Positions 15,985 to 25,766 are shown, numbered from the stretch's first letter. The stretch is 64,000 bases of DNA from Pseudomonas asgharzadehiana (GCF_019139815.1 NZ_CP077079.1:3038001-3102000), one strand, 5' to 3'. Notes: generated from the letters alone by a model not told the origin. Numbers and translations: made by a program.

Positions 15985-17142
15985 TCAGGCCCCCGGCCCG
16001 GTCCTATCCACCAACCGAATACTGTCGCGCCCACCCCGCTTGGACTCATACAACGTCCAATCCCCTTGTTCAATCAACACCGCCAGGCTCTCCGGCTGAT
16101 CGAACAGATTCGCGCCAATGCTCAACGTCACCGGTTGCGGCGTGCTGAAACTCTGCGCGGCCAATTGCTGGAATTGCCCGCGCAAGTCGCTGCCCAGCTC
16201 AACAATCTGCTCGGTAGACGCCGGGCTCAGCAGGATCACAAATTCATCGCCGCCCAAGCGTGCCGCCAGTGCGCCCTTGGGCACGACGCCGCGGATCATC
16301 TCGCTCAGGGCGATCAACAGACGGTCGCCCGCCGTGTGGCCGTGGAGGTCGTTGACCCCTTTGAAGTTGTCGATGTCGATCAGCAGCAGGGCGCCGGGTT
16401 GGGCCGGCGAGATCTGCGCCAGCAGGCGCGGGGCGCGCAGGTCGAGGGCGCGGCGGTTGTAGAGGGCGGTGAGTGGGTCGCGGGCGGCGAGGCGGGCGAT
16501 CTGTTGTTCGCGGCGGTAGCGCTCGGAGCCGGTCATGGACAAGGCAATCAACATGATCGCCATCGCGCCTTCCACCAGGGAAACCTGGATGATTTCGCCC
16601 TTGAACGCGGCAAGGTCGATCAGCGTGCCGGGGACCACGACCGAGAGGGCCTTGATCACGTAGAACAGCCCATGGATCAGCAGCACGAAACGCAGTTGCA
16701 CCGCACCCACGCTCAAGGACCGGCCATGGGGCCGCAGCAGCAAGCTGGCACGCAAGGTGGGCAGGGCGACCAGCAGCGACTGCACCACCAGCATGGCTTT
16801 GGACCATGACGGGTCGGCCGGCAGGGCCAGCATGCCAAACCAGACGGCGACCATCAGCAACCACGCCCGCGACACGCGCACCTGGGTAAACCGTGCCACG
16901 CCGAGCAAAAACAGAAAATGTGCGCTCACCAGCAAGCCGTTGGCGAACCAGATACCGATGACTAAAAAACCGTTGATGCGCAGCAGCGCCAGCGTGGAGC
17001 CAAGGCTAATGGTGGCGAAACCGGCGCTCCAGAACAGCAGCGACGGTTCGCGCACGCTGCGCCATTCCACCGCGAGGTACAGGGCGGCCGCGGCGGCCAG
17101 GGCGACGGTGAGGGCCAAAATGGTAGGAGGGTCGAGTGTCAT
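15985..17142 (-). CDS. Membrane diguanylate cyclase (GGDEF)
   Basis: About 385 residues: an N-terminal region of some seven hydrophobic segments, then a GGDEF domain (DPLTALYNRRALD, LLLIDIDNFKGVND, RLGGDEFVILL) that makes cyclic-di-GMP from two GTP. The inhibitory I-site RxxD usually found just before the active loop is absent (sequence PKGALAAR), so product inhibition through it is not expected. The start is uncertain: the ATG at 17142 is preferred, and 17202 would add 20 basic residues. The input signal is unknown. The gene is followed at 17229 by a kinase gene on the same strand. Confidence 0.85.
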   Translation of the reverse strand: MTLDPPTILALTVALAAAAALYLAVEWRSVREPSLLFWSAGFATISLGSTLALLRINGFLVIGIWFANGLLVSAHFLFLLGVARFTQVRVSRAWLLMVAVWFGMLALPADPSWSKAMLVVQSLLVALPTLRASLLLRPHGRSLSVGAVQLRFVLLIHGLFYVIKALSVVVPGTLIDLAAFKGEIIQVSLVEGAMAIMLIALSMTGSERYRREQQIARLAARDPLTALYNRRALDLRAPRLLAQISPAQPGALLLIDIDNFKGVNDLHGHTAGDRLLIALSEMIRGVVPKGALAARLGGDEFVILLSPASTEQIVELGSDLRGQFQQLAAQSFSTPQPVTLSIGANLFDQPESLAVLIEQGDWTLYESKRGGRDSIRLVDRTGPGA

Positions 17143-17228
17143 GTGTTGCCGGGTCTGCCTGAGGTGCGTGGACAAACGCGATTGTAAGCGTTTCACAGGC
17201 ATTTCGGAGCATTAGTGGCAATCGGCTA

Positions 17229-18368
17229 TCAAGCTGCTCCAGCGCCGTTGAGGGGCACCGTCACACGAAACACCGTGCCGTGCCGGCTGTCGGATTCGAC
17301 CTCAATCAAACCCTGGTGGGAGGCGACGATTTCGGAGGCGATAAACAGACCCAGCCCCAGGCCTTCCGTCGGGCCATGCTCAATCACCGAACGTTGGGAA
17401 AAGCGCCCCATGGGGTTGAAAATGAAGGGCAGCACGTCATTCGGGATCGGCGGGCCCTGGTTATGCACGCTGAACACACAGTGGTCTGGCGTGACCGTCA
17501 GCGCCACCGCAATGGGCGAATGCAAGTCGCCGTGATGCACGGCGTTACTGATGATGTTGGAAAACACCTGCTCCATGCGCGCGCCGTCGAACAGTCCCGC
17601 CGCCGATGGGGCCGACTCGAATCGTAGCTGGGCGTGCGGATCAAATGCCTGGATCTCGGCAACGATACGCTCGCAGATCGGCACGAGGTCGACCTGGGTG
17701 CGTCTTACCGGAATACCGGGGCCCATCTGGCAGCGTGTCAGGTCCAACAGGTCGCCGACAATTTGGCTGGCACGCTGGACGCTGGTGTAGATCTGGGTGG
17801 CCACGCGGCTGTCGCGTTCGCCCCCCAGTTGTGAGCGTCTGAGGCTATCGGCACCAAGCAAGATAGCGCCCAGTGGTGTGCGCAGGTCATGACCGAGGAT
17901 GCCGAGGAACACGTTGCGCGAGGCTTCCACTGCCCGCGAATAACTGGCGATGGATTCGGCGAGGGCCTGGTCGATAGCTTCATGAAAACGGTTCATGTCA
18001 TCGACATCCAGCGCTGTACCGCCCTTGACACGCTTGAGCCATTGGCGCAGCACACTGGTACGCAGCGCACGGTATTCGGACACCATCTGGTCGATGGAAA
18101 ACCCCGCCATCAAGCGTGTGACCGCATGGGTTTCGGCGGGGGTTTCCGCGTCTCCCTGGGGGGCCAGGCCCTGGGCCTTGTCCAACTGCTCCTGCACGGT
18201 CTGCGTGGTGCGCAGGTCCTGGACGATGGCGTGCAACATCTGCGCGGCATGATCGCGCAGGCCGTCCTGGTCCAGTGCCGCGCCGGGTGTCTGGATCGTG
18301 CTGGCGAAGTCTTCCCAGTCCTGCAGGATGGGTTCGAGGTTGCTAAGGATGAAGTCTGACAGGCGCAT
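17229..18368 (-). CDS. Sensor histidine kinase with RsbRD-type N-terminal domain
   Basis: A soluble 379-residue kinase without membrane segments. The first ~150 residues look like the RsbRD/RsbT co-antagonist N-terminal domain (LEPILQDWEDFA, GFSIDQMVSEYRALR). HisKA follows with the phospho-histidine in LGILGHDLRTPLGA, then HATPase with NIISNAVHHG, HNQGPPIP and GLGLGLFIA. It should autophosphorylate and pass phosphate to an unlinked receiver, as no response regulator gene is adjacent. The diguanylate cyclase gene follows it on the same strand. Confidence 0.85.
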   Translation of the reverse strand: MRLSDFILSNLEPILQDWEDFASTIQTPGAALDQDGLRDHAAQMLHAIVQDLRTTQTVQEQLDKAQGLAPQGDAETPAETHAVTRLMAGFSIDQMVSEYRALRTSVLRQWLKRVKGGTALDVDDMNRFHEAIDQALAESIASYSRAVEASRNVFLGILGHDLRTPLGAILLGADSLRRSQLGGERDSRVATQIYTSVQRASQIVGDLLDLTRCQMGPGIPVRRTQVDLVPICERIVAEIQAFDPHAQLRFESAPSAAGLFDGARMEQVFSNIISNAVHHGDLHSPIAVALTVTPDHCVFSVHNQGPPIPNDVLPFIFNPMGRFSQRSVIEHGPTEGLGLGLFIASEIVASHQGLIEVESDSRHGTVFRVTVPLNGAGAA

Positions 18369-18487
18369 GCGGTAATCCTAGCGAGTGGCGATACGCAGAG
18401 AAGCGCACGGGGCTGCCAAACGGGGATTTAAGCACGATTTAGCCTGCATGACGCTGCGCAGTGCAAAGGCACTGCGCAACGGGTCGG

Positions 18488-19699
18488 TCACACGCCTTTG
18501 GTCGACGGCAGCAGGATCGTCAGGATGCCTACCAGCGGCAAGAAAGAGCACAGCGTGTAGACATACTCGATGCCATGGCTATCGGCGAGCAAACCCAGCA
18601 AAGCCGCGCCGATCCCGCTGAAGCCGAACATCAGGCCGAAGAACACGCCCGCGATCATTCCCACGTTGCCTGGCACCAGCTCCTGGGCGAATACCACGAT
18701 GGCCGAGAACGCCGAGGCCAGGATAAAGCCGATCACCACGCTGAGCACGGCGGTCCAGAACAGGTCGACGTAGGGCAGGGCGAGGGTGAACGGCGCGGCG
18801 CCGAGGATGGAGAACCAAATGACCTTCTTGCGCCCGATCCGGTCGCCGATCGGCCCGCCAAAGAAGGTGCCCGCCGCCACCGCGCCCAGAAACAGGAACA
18901 GGTACAACTGCGAGTTGGCCACCGACAGGTTGAATTTTTCGATCAGGTAGAAGGTGAAATAGCTGGTGAGGCTGGACATGTAGAAGTACTTGGAAAACAC
19001 CAGCACGGCCAACACCACCAGAGCAAAGGTCACGCGGCCTTTGGACAGCCCGTGGGTAGCCTTGCCGCCCTGCTTGAGCTTGAACAGGTTGAGGTGGTTG
19101 CGATACCAGCGGCTCAGGCCGTACAAAACCAGAATCGCGAACACCGCAAACAGGCCGAACCAGGCGATATTGCCCTGGCCGTACGGGATGATGATCGCCG
19201 CTGCCAGCAGGGGCCCCAAGGCACTCCCGGTGTTGCCGCCGACCTGGAACGTCGACTGCGCCAGGCCGTAGCGGCCACCGGAAGCCAGGCGTGCCACGCG
19301 GGACGTTTCCGGGTGGAAGGTCGACGAGCCAACGCCCACCAGCCCGGCCGCCAGCAGAATCGCCGGGAAGCTGCCGACAAATGCCAGCATCAAAATACCG
19401 ATCAAGGTGCACACCATGCCGGCCGGCAATAGCCAGGGCTTGGGATAGCGGTCGGTGTGGTAACCGATCCACGGTTGCAGCAGTGAGGCGGTCAGTTGGA
19501 ACGTCAGGGTAATCATTCCCACCTGGGTGAATGTCAGCCCGTAGTTGGCCTTGAGCATCGGATAGATCGACGGCAGCACGGCCTGGATCAGGTCATTGAT
19601 CAGATGCGCCAGGGCGCACGCGCCAAGGATGCGCATAACCAAGGGGCTGGCGTGGGGTGTACTGGTTGCAGCAGCGGGTGACGCGGTGAGTGTCGACAT
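18488..19699 (-). CDS. fsr: MFS exporter Fsr (fosmidomycin resistance type)
   Basis: A 403-residue major-facilitator exporter. It follows the Escherichia coli Fsr sequence closely by memory: QVGMITLTFQLTASLLQPW, GSSTFHPETSRVARLASGG, FSKYFYMSSLTSYFTFYL and GGPIGDRIGRKKVIW. Fsr expels fosmidomycin, an inhibitor of the MEP isoprenoid pathway; its natural substrate is not settled. It diverges from an AraC-type regulator 145 bp away, which is the obvious candidate controller. Confidence 0.85.
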   Translation of the reverse strand: MSTLTASPAAATSTPHASPLVMRILGACALAHLINDLIQAVLPSIYPMLKANYGLTFTQVGMITLTFQLTASLLQPWIGYHTDRYPKPWLLPAGMVCTLIGILMLAFVGSFPAILLAAGLVGVGSSTFHPETSRVARLASGGRYGLAQSTFQVGGNTGSALGPLLAAAIIIPYGQGNIAWFGLFAVFAILVLYGLSRWYRNHLNLFKLKQGGKATHGLSKGRVTFALVVLAVLVFSKYFYMSSLTSYFTFYLIEKFNLSVANSQLYLFLFLGAVAAGTFFGGPIGDRIGRKKVIWFSILGAAPFTLALPYVDLFWTAVLSVVIGFILASAFSAIVVFAQELVPGNVGMIAGVFFGLMFGFSGIGAALLGLLADSHGIEYVYTLCSFLPLVGILTILLPSTKGV

Positions 19700-19844
19700 G
19701 CAGGCATTCCATACAAGGCAGCGAACAGGGGCAGCCAGTACTTGAGCCGGCTGCCCATTTCAAATTGTTTCGGGGTTTATGCTAGATTCCTGAAAAATGC
19801 CTGTCTCGCGAAATCGGGGCAACAACTGTCGCAAAAAGGGCGAA

Positions 19845-20618
19845 ATGATCAAATCCCTGGATAAATTCCTGCAAGAGATCGACGAGGGCGATTGGGCCGT
19901 GATCAGTTCGGCCACCGATTACCCGGAAAATTGGGTGATCCCCGACCACAGCCACGATAAGCATCAACTGCTCTATGCCACTGAAGGCGTGATGGTCGTG
20001 CATTCGGCGCAGAACCAATGGACGGTGCCTCCCCATCGCGGTTTCTGGATGCCCAGCGGGCATGTGCATTCCTTGCGGTGCGTGGGGCCGCTGAAGATGC
20101 GCAGCGTGTTTGTCCGCGCCGACAGCTTCCCCAACCTGCCCACCGAGACCAAGGCGGTGAGCATCTCGCCCCTGCTGAGCGAGCTGATCAAGGCCTCGGT
20201 CAGTTTGAAGCCGCCCTATGCCGAGGACTCGCGGGACGCCCGGATCATGCACCTGATCCTCGATGAGCTTGCCCTGTTGCCGGCCCTGCCGTTGTCCTTG
20301 CCGCAGCCTGGCGACCCGCGTATACGGCAAATCTGCCTGGCGCTGCAACAGGACCCCGGCGACGCCTCCACCGTCGCGCACTGGAGCGAACGCCTGGGCC
20401 TGGACCAGAAAACCATCCAGCGCTTGTTCCGCAGGGAAACCGGCATGACCTTCGGCCAATGGCGTCAGCAGGCACGCTTGCTGCTGGCACTGGAGCGCAT
20501 CGCGCTGGGCGAGAAGATCATCGACGTGGCCCTGGCGCTCGGCTATGACAGCCCGAGCGCGTTTACCAGCATGTTCAAGAAGCAGTTCGGCAAGACGCCG
20601 AGTCACTTTTTCAAATAG
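19845..20618 (+). CDS. AraC-family transcriptional regulator
   Basis: A 257-residue regulator: an N-terminal cupin sensor (PDHSHDKHQLLYATEGVMVV, HRGFWMPSGHVHS) and a C-terminal double helix-turn-helix (LGLDQKTIQRLFRRETGMTF, VALALGYDSPSAFTSMFKKQ). The ATG at 19845 has AAGGG close upstream and was preferred to a start 48 bases earlier. It is divergent from fsr and probably senses a ligand of that exporter. Confidence 0.85.
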   Translation: MIKSLDKFLQEIDEGDWAVISSATDYPENWVIPDHSHDKHQLLYATEGVMVVHSAQNQWTVPPHRGFWMPSGHVHSLRCVGPLKMRSVFVRADSFPNLPTETKAVSISPLLSELIKASVSLKPPYAEDSRDARIMHLILDELALLPALPLSLPQPGDPRIRQICLALQQDPGDASTVAHWSERLGLDQKTIQRLFRRETGMTFGQWRQQARLLLALERIALGEKIIDVALALGYDSPSAFTSMFKKQFGKTPSHFFK

Positions 20619-20663
20619 CGCATCACGCCTCGCGCGTAGAACTGTCCTACTGACCCACGTGCG

Positions 20664-23243
20664 TTATGCCTGATGGGTTCGCTGGTGATCATCCATCAGC
20701 AGGTTGGTGAACGCATCGATATCCATGGGGCGACTGAGGAAGTAACCCTGGCCCTCATCACAGGCCACGGCCTTGAGCATGGCCAGGTGCTCGGCGGTTT
20801 CGATGCCTTCGGCGGTCACCGTGAGTGTCAGGGCGCGCCCGAGGCCGATGATGGCCTGGACAATGGCCATGTCACCCTCGCTGTCTTCGAGCCGGGTCAG
20901 GAAGCTGCGGTCGATTTTCAGCCCATCGAACGGGAAGGCGCGCAGGTAGCTGAGGGATGAATACCCGGTGCCGAAATCATCCATGGCGATGCGAATGCCC
21001 AACTGCTTGAGGGTGTGCATCACCTCAAGCGCGACAACGGCATCTTCGAGCATGACACTCTCGGTAATTTCCAGCTCAACCCGCGCCGGGTCGATGCCCG
21101 CGGTATTCAGCGCCTGGCGTACGCGTTGTACCAGGTGGCCGCGCTTGAATTCGATGGGCGAGAGGTTCACCGACACGAACAGGTTGTCCGGCCATTTGGC
21201 GGCACAGGCGCAGGCGGTGGCTAGCACCCAATCGCTGAGGGACAGGATCAACCCCGACTCTTCGGCAATCGGGATGAAGGTGTCCGGGGCGATCAGCCCG
21301 CGCACCGGGTGCTGCCAGCGCACCAGCGCTTCGGCCCCGACCATCTGCCCATCGGCGATGCGATAGCGTGGCTGGAAGTGCAGGCGCAATTCCTCATGTT
21401 TGATCGCATAGCGCAGGTCGCTTTCCAGGCGGCGGCGTTCGATGATTTTCGCGTTCATCTCACCCGAGTAAAACCGCCAGGTATTGCGCCCGGCCGCCTT
21501 GGCCTCGTACAGCGCGATATCGGCGTAACGCAGCAGCTCGGTGACCTCGCTGGCGTCATTGGGCGCCAGTGTGATGCCGATGCTGGCGCTGATAAACACG
21601 TCCTGGTCATCGATGCGGATGGCCTGCTCGATCGACCCGATCAAGCGCCGACACAGGTTTTCGACGTCGTCCTGCGTGCCGGCATCGGTCAGGATCAGCA
21701 CAAACTCATCGCCACCGACCCGCGCCACCAGGTCGCCATGGCGCACGCAAGCGCTCAGGCGGCTCGACACTTCATTGAGCACGCGGTCGCCGGCGGCATG
21801 CCCGAGCAAGTCGTTGACCGGCTTGAAGCGGTCCAGGTCCAGGCTGAGCATGACCAGCGGGCGTTCCGGCGGCGGCAGCGCTTTGAGTTTGCTGTCGAGG
21901 AAGGCTTGCAGGCGCGTACGGTTGGGCAACCCGGTTAGGGCGTCATGCAGGGACAGAAACTCAATACGCCGGCGCGCCTCGACTTCTTCGGTCACGTCGG
22001 TGGCCGTGCCACGAAACCCGCCACAGGGCATTTGCCGCGCCGACAACCGGGTGGTGCGCTCTTGCCCCTTAGCATCCAGGTACAGGCATTGCACGCTGAG
22101 GTCGGGGCGGCGCCCCGGCGTGCACAACCATTGCGACAGCAAGCCGTCTTCGGTCTCCAGCAGGTCGTTCATCGCCGCGCCGATCCACGTATCACGGGCC
22201 AAGCCGGTGACGCTTTCGAAACGCTCCGACAAATACGTAAAGCGCCACTCGGCATCGATCTCCCACACCCAATCGGAACTGGCCTCCACCACATCGCGAA
22301 AGCGCGCTTCGCTGGTGGCCAAGGCGTTCTGGCTGTTTTGCAACGAGTCATGGCTGGCATCGAGGGCAAGGGCGGCCGCAGTGCTGCGCCGCAAAATCAT
22401 CCAGGTCATCAGGCACACCAGCAACGCCGCCAGGCCCAGCAGCGGCAGGGCGACGCCCATCAAACGCTTGCCGGGCTGCTCCGGCTGCCAATACAGGCTG
22501 CCCGCGCTGCCGTTGTCGCCGAGGGGCAGCGACACACCCTTGGCGATGTCGGCGGCTGTGGCGATGTGCAGCTTGGCCACGCCGAAGTCATCGCCGATCA
22601 CGCCCAGTTTGGCGCCGTCAAGAATATTGACGAACACCAGCACCGAGGCCCGCCGCTCATCGGCGACCACCGTGGGGTCGGTGCCTGGCGTGATGGCGGC
22701 GGCGGCCACGAGCGCAGGGTTGCCGCGCACGTTGATGAGGGTGCTCACCGATGTTTCGTTTTCAACCCCCGCCCGCGCCTGTTCGAGAAGGGCGGTGAGG
22801 GGCTGGTCGAGCCACTCGCTGATCTCAAAGGGTTGCTGTTCGCCCTCGACCACTGCATACACCGTGCGGTCGGCATCGTTGACCACAAACACGCCTTGGA
22901 AACCGAAATCCTGGTACAACGTCGCCCCGACATTGCCGCGCGTATAGGCCCAGTCTTCATCGACATGCAGGTGAAGATGCCGATAGGCATCGCTCCAGAA
23001 GGCGTAGTCCTTGACGTTCAAACGCATGGACTTCTCCATCGCCTGCATGGCTTTATGCGTATGAAATGCACTCTCGGCTTGCTCTGACCGGTCCATGTCG
23101 TGGGCAAGGTAGATCAGCGAGTACGCCGCGGCCGCAAACACACCGGCCAGCAGGATCATGAAGTTGAACAGTGAGGTGCGCGTCAGCGACAAGCTGGTGC
23201 GAGAGGAGAGCGAGCGGACGATAGGGGCGAGAGAGTTGGGCAT
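20664..23243 (-). CDS. CHASE4-PAS-GGDEF-EAL cyclic-di-GMP enzyme
   Basis: An 859-residue membrane protein. A transmembrane helix (residues ~24-46) leads into a periplasmic CHASE4-like domain, then a second helix (~265-287), a PAS domain (ARFRDVVEASSDWVWEID), a GGDEF domain with an intact active loop VGGDEF and I-site RHGD, and an EAL domain (AEALVRWQHP, DDFGTGYSSLSYLRAFP, KIDRSFL). Both motifs are complete, so it could make and degrade cyclic-di-GMP, with one activity often dominant. It is convergent with the AraC gene. Confidence 0.9.
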   Translation of the reverse strand: MPNSLAPIVRSLSSRTSLSLTRTSLFNFMILLAGVFAAAAYSLIYLAHDMDRSEQAESAFHTHKAMQAMEKSMRLNVKDYAFWSDAYRHLHLHVDEDWAYTRGNVGATLYQDFGFQGVFVVNDADRTVYAVVEGEQQPFEISEWLDQPLTALLEQARAGVENETSVSTLINVRGNPALVAAAAITPGTDPTVVADERRASVLVFVNILDGAKLGVIGDDFGVAKLHIATAADIAKGVSLPLGDNGSAGSLYWQPEQPGKRLMGVALPLLGLAALLVCLMTWMILRRSTAAALALDASHDSLQNSQNALATSEARFRDVVEASSDWVWEIDAEWRFTYLSERFESVTGLARDTWIGAAMNDLLETEDGLLSQWLCTPGRRPDLSVQCLYLDAKGQERTTRLSARQMPCGGFRGTATDVTEEVEARRRIEFLSLHDALTGLPNRTRLQAFLDSKLKALPPPERPLVMLSLDLDRFKPVNDLLGHAAGDRVLNEVSSRLSACVRHGDLVARVGGDEFVLILTDAGTQDDVENLCRRLIGSIEQAIRIDDQDVFISASIGITLAPNDASEVTELLRYADIALYEAKAAGRNTWRFYSGEMNAKIIERRRLESDLRYAIKHEELRLHFQPRYRIADGQMVGAEALVRWQHPVRGLIAPDTFIPIAEESGLILSLSDWVLATACACAAKWPDNLFVSVNLSPIEFKRGHLVQRVRQALNTAGIDPARVELEITESVMLEDAVVALEVMHTLKQLGIRIAMDDFGTGYSSLSYLRAFPFDGLKIDRSFLTRLEDSEGDMAIVQAIIGLGRALTLTVTAEGIETAEHLAMLKAVACDEGQGYFLSRPMDIDAFTNLLMDDHQRTHQA

Positions 23244-23404
23244 TATTTTGCGCAGGGCCTCGCTGCAAGTCAGTGGTATGACAGGCTATCGGCGGCCCCG
23301 GCGAAATATTTAGAGGTTCAGGCGCTGCGGCAGCGCACGGCGCGGCCACTGACACGGTGTGCCGCCCAAGCGCGATATCGCCGACCTGCGTGGCCAATCG
23401 GCGC

Positions 23405-23911
23405 CTAGCAATCATTCGCCGTTAAATTAGCGAAGAAGATGCAGCCGATCAGCCGGGCGAACAGGCTGAGGGTTTCCGGCAGGTTGGGGTCGTCAAACAG
23501 CATCGCGCGCGAATCCAGCGCGCACAGCGCGCCGAACAGGCGACCGTCAGGCAGGAAGATCGGCGCTCCCGCGTAACTTTCGATGGCGTATTGCTTGACC
23601 ACGGGCCGCGTGGCAAAGCGGCCGTCTGCGCTGACTTGGGGGATGAACAAGGTCTGCGGGTTGACGCAGAACTCGCTGCACAGGGTGGTTTCCAGGTCGA
23701 GTACATCGTCTACGTTGATGCCCATTTCCATGGGGTCGTAGGCCGAGCACACGATCCAGTCCTGGTCCGTGAACTTGGCGATGCCGGCAAATCGCATGTT
23801 GGTCAGGCGCGTGACCAGTTGCAGGATGCTGGTGGTGGCTTCTATTTCGGCAATCGCAGCGCGCTCTTCCGGGCTGAGCAGCGATTGTGGGGCGGTGACG
23901 CTCGAAAGCAT
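23405..23911 (-). CDS. Stand-alone GAF domain protein
   Basis: A 168-residue protein that is essentially one GAF sensor domain (LVTRLTNMRFAGIAKFTDQ, FCVNPQTLFIPQVSADGRF, SYAGAPIFLPDGRLFGALCA). No output domain is present, so it may bind a ligand and act on a partner. The ATG at 23911 has GGAG eight bases upstream. It is followed, after 161 bp, by the GGDEF-EAL gene on the same strand, a plausible functional link. Confidence 0.75.
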   Translation of the reverse strand: MLSSVTAPQSLLSPEERAAIAEIEATTSILQLVTRLTNMRFAGIAKFTDQDWIVCSAYDPMEMGINVDDVLDLETTLCSEFCVNPQTLFIPQVSADGRFATRPVVKQYAIESYAGAPIFLPDGRLFGALCALDSRAMLFDDPNLPETLSLFARLIGCIFFANLTANDC

Positions 23912-23927
23912 GCTGAACACTCCGGCA

Positions 23928-23951
23928 GCGTGGTGGCCTCGGCCACCACGC
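23928..23951 (-). terminator. Strong hairpin between proP and the GAF gene
   Basis: Perfect 11-bp arms GCGTGGTGGCC and GGCCACCACGC with a two-base TC gap, starting 12 bp after the proP stop on the minus strand. No T-run follows, so it is either an inefficient terminator or an RNA-stability hairpin; it also lies only 17 bp before the GAF start. Confidence 0.5.
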
Positions 23952-23962
23952 GGGGTAAGGGT

Positions 23963-25465
23963 TTAGTTGATACGGGGATGCTGCTGCACCAGGCTCTTGC
24001 GCTTGGCTTCCAATTCGGCAATCTGCGCATCGATGTCTTCGATCTTCTGCTCGATATTGTCGTGGTGTTCCTGCAGCAACTCCTTGGCCTCTTCCATGTC
24101 CGACGCCGCCGGTGCCGCGCCGCGCAGGGGCTTGTTGGCGGTTTCCTTCATGGTCAGGCCGGTGACCAGGCCGACCAGCGCAAACACCATCAGGTAATAG
24201 GCGGGCATGTACAGGTCGTTGGTGCTTTCCACCAACCAGGCCACGGCGGTCGGGGTGACACCGGCGATCAATACCGAAACGTTGAACGCACTCGCCAGCG
24301 CGCTGTAGCGCAGGTGGGTAGGGAACATCGCCGGCAACGTCGAGGCCATCACGCCGATAAAGAAGTTGAGGATCACCGCCAGGATCAACAGGCCGGCGAA
24401 GATCAGGCCGATCTTGCCGCTGGTGATCAGCATGAACGCCGGGATCGACAGAAACAGCAGGCCAATGCTGCCGGCGATAATGAATGGCTTGCGCCCGATC
24501 TTGTCGCTGACAAAACCAATGAACGGCTGCACGAACAGCATGCCCACCATGATCGCGATGATGATCAGCACGCCGCTGTTTTCTTTGTAGTGCAGGTTGT
24601 GCGACAGGTAGCTGGGCATGTAGGTGAGCAGCATGTAGTACGTCACGTTGGTGGCCGCGACAATCCCGATGCATGTCAGCAGGCTGCGCCAATGTTGCGT
24701 GGCAACTTCCTTGAACGAGACTTTGGGGCCTTGGCTCAGGCCTTCGCGGTCGCCTTGTTCGAGCTTGTCCATGTGCTGTTGGAACGCTGGGGTTTCTTCC
24801 AGCGCGTGGCGCAGGTACAGGCCGATGATGCCCAGGGGCAGGGCGAGGAAGAACGGCAGGCGCCAGCCCCACGCTTCAAATTCGGCTTCGCCCAGCACGC
24901 TGGAGATCAGCACCACCACACCGGCACCGAGCACGAAACCGGCAATCGAGCCGAAGTCCAGCCAGCTGCCGAGGAAACCGCGCTTGCGGTCCGGCGCATA
25001 TTCGGCAACGAAAATCGACGCGCCGGTGTATTCACCGCCCACCGAGAAGCCTTGGGCCATCTTGCACAGCAGCAACAGGATCGGCGCCCAGATGCCGATC
25101 GAGGCATAGCCGGGGATCAGGCCGATGGCGAAGGTACTGAGCGACATGATCACGATGGTCGCGGCAAGGACTTTCTGGCGCCCGTATTTGTCGCCCAGCG
25201 CGCCGAAGAACAGGCCGCCGAGCGGGCGAATCAGGAAGGGCACCGAGAACGTGCCGAGTGCGGCGATCATTTGTACGCTGGGCGAGGCGTCCGGGAAGAA
25301 CACCTTGCCCAGCACATAGGCGACAAACCCATACACGCCAAAGTCGAACCATTCCATGGCGTTACCCAGGGCGGCGGCGGTGATCGCCTTGCGCACCTTG
25401 GTGTCGTCGACAATGGTGATGTCATTCAACCCGATGGGTTTGACGCTCTTCTTACGTAATTTCAT
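23963..25465 (-). CDS. proP: Proline/betaine:H+ symporter ProP
   Basis: A 500-residue osmoprotectant importer of the MHS branch of the major facilitator family. The size and core motifs (NAMEWFDFGVYGFVAY, PLGGLFFGALGDKYGRQK) fit ProP. The diagnostic feature is a C-terminal heptad coiled coil (HHDNIEQKIEDIDAQIAELE) as in E. coli ProP, where it tunes osmotic activation. The start at 25465 (MKLRKKSVKP) was preferred over a frame 13 residues longer. It diverges from a sugar-acid transporter gene. Confidence 0.9.
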   Translation of the reverse strand: MKLRKKSVKPIGLNDITIVDDTKVRKAITAAALGNAMEWFDFGVYGFVAYVLGKVFFPDASPSVQMIAALGTFSVPFLIRPLGGLFFGALGDKYGRQKVLAATIVIMSLSTFAIGLIPGYASIGIWAPILLLLCKMAQGFSVGGEYTGASIFVAEYAPDRKRGFLGSWLDFGSIAGFVLGAGVVVLISSVLGEAEFEAWGWRLPFFLALPLGIIGLYLRHALEETPAFQQHMDKLEQGDREGLSQGPKVSFKEVATQHWRSLLTCIGIVAATNVTYYMLLTYMPSYLSHNLHYKENSGVLIIIAIMVGMLFVQPFIGFVSDKIGRKPFIIAGSIGLLFLSIPAFMLITSGKIGLIFAGLLILAVILNFFIGVMASTLPAMFPTHLRYSALASAFNVSVLIAGVTPTAVAWLVESTNDLYMPAYYLMVFALVGLVTGLTMKETANKPLRGAAPAASDMEEAKELLQEHHDNIEQKIEDIDAQIAELEAKRKSLVQQHPRIN

Positions 25466-25766
25466 GCGAACCACTCTAAAACTGAACAAGGGGAGTGCTA
25501 TCACTGCGACAGCACCGCTCTGTCAGTTCAGATACAAGCGCACATGAAATAATTCACCTTTAAGCGTGTTTTTTCTCAATTGAGGATTAAAACCGTTTGT
25601 CATCCTACAACCTGGCTTTCCTGAAACGTTTAGTAACCACGTGATACCTCGACAATTCGCGATTTTTCAGATTGACACCCCGCGAGCGGCCCGATATAAA
25701 AGCCACAGTTGTACGACGACATATGACGTTACCTATGTCCTACCTAACAAAAATAAAAGTGATGCC
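25466..25766. promoter_or_regulatory. Divergent promoter region of proP and the sugar-acid carrier, with a dyad
   Basis: A 301-bp AT-richer gap without a gene. Near the carrier side, ACGACATATGACGT (25716-25729) is an almost perfect dyad (ACG-N-CATATG-N-CGT), 38 bp before the ATG at 25767. It is a reasonable operator for a GntR-type sugar-acid regulator, but no regulator gene is adjacent. Confidence 0.4.

Noticed and set aside
23591-25459. 622-codon + strand frame opposite proP
   Set aside because: His-, Gln- and Asp-rich translation without any domain; proP on the other strand is unmistakable.
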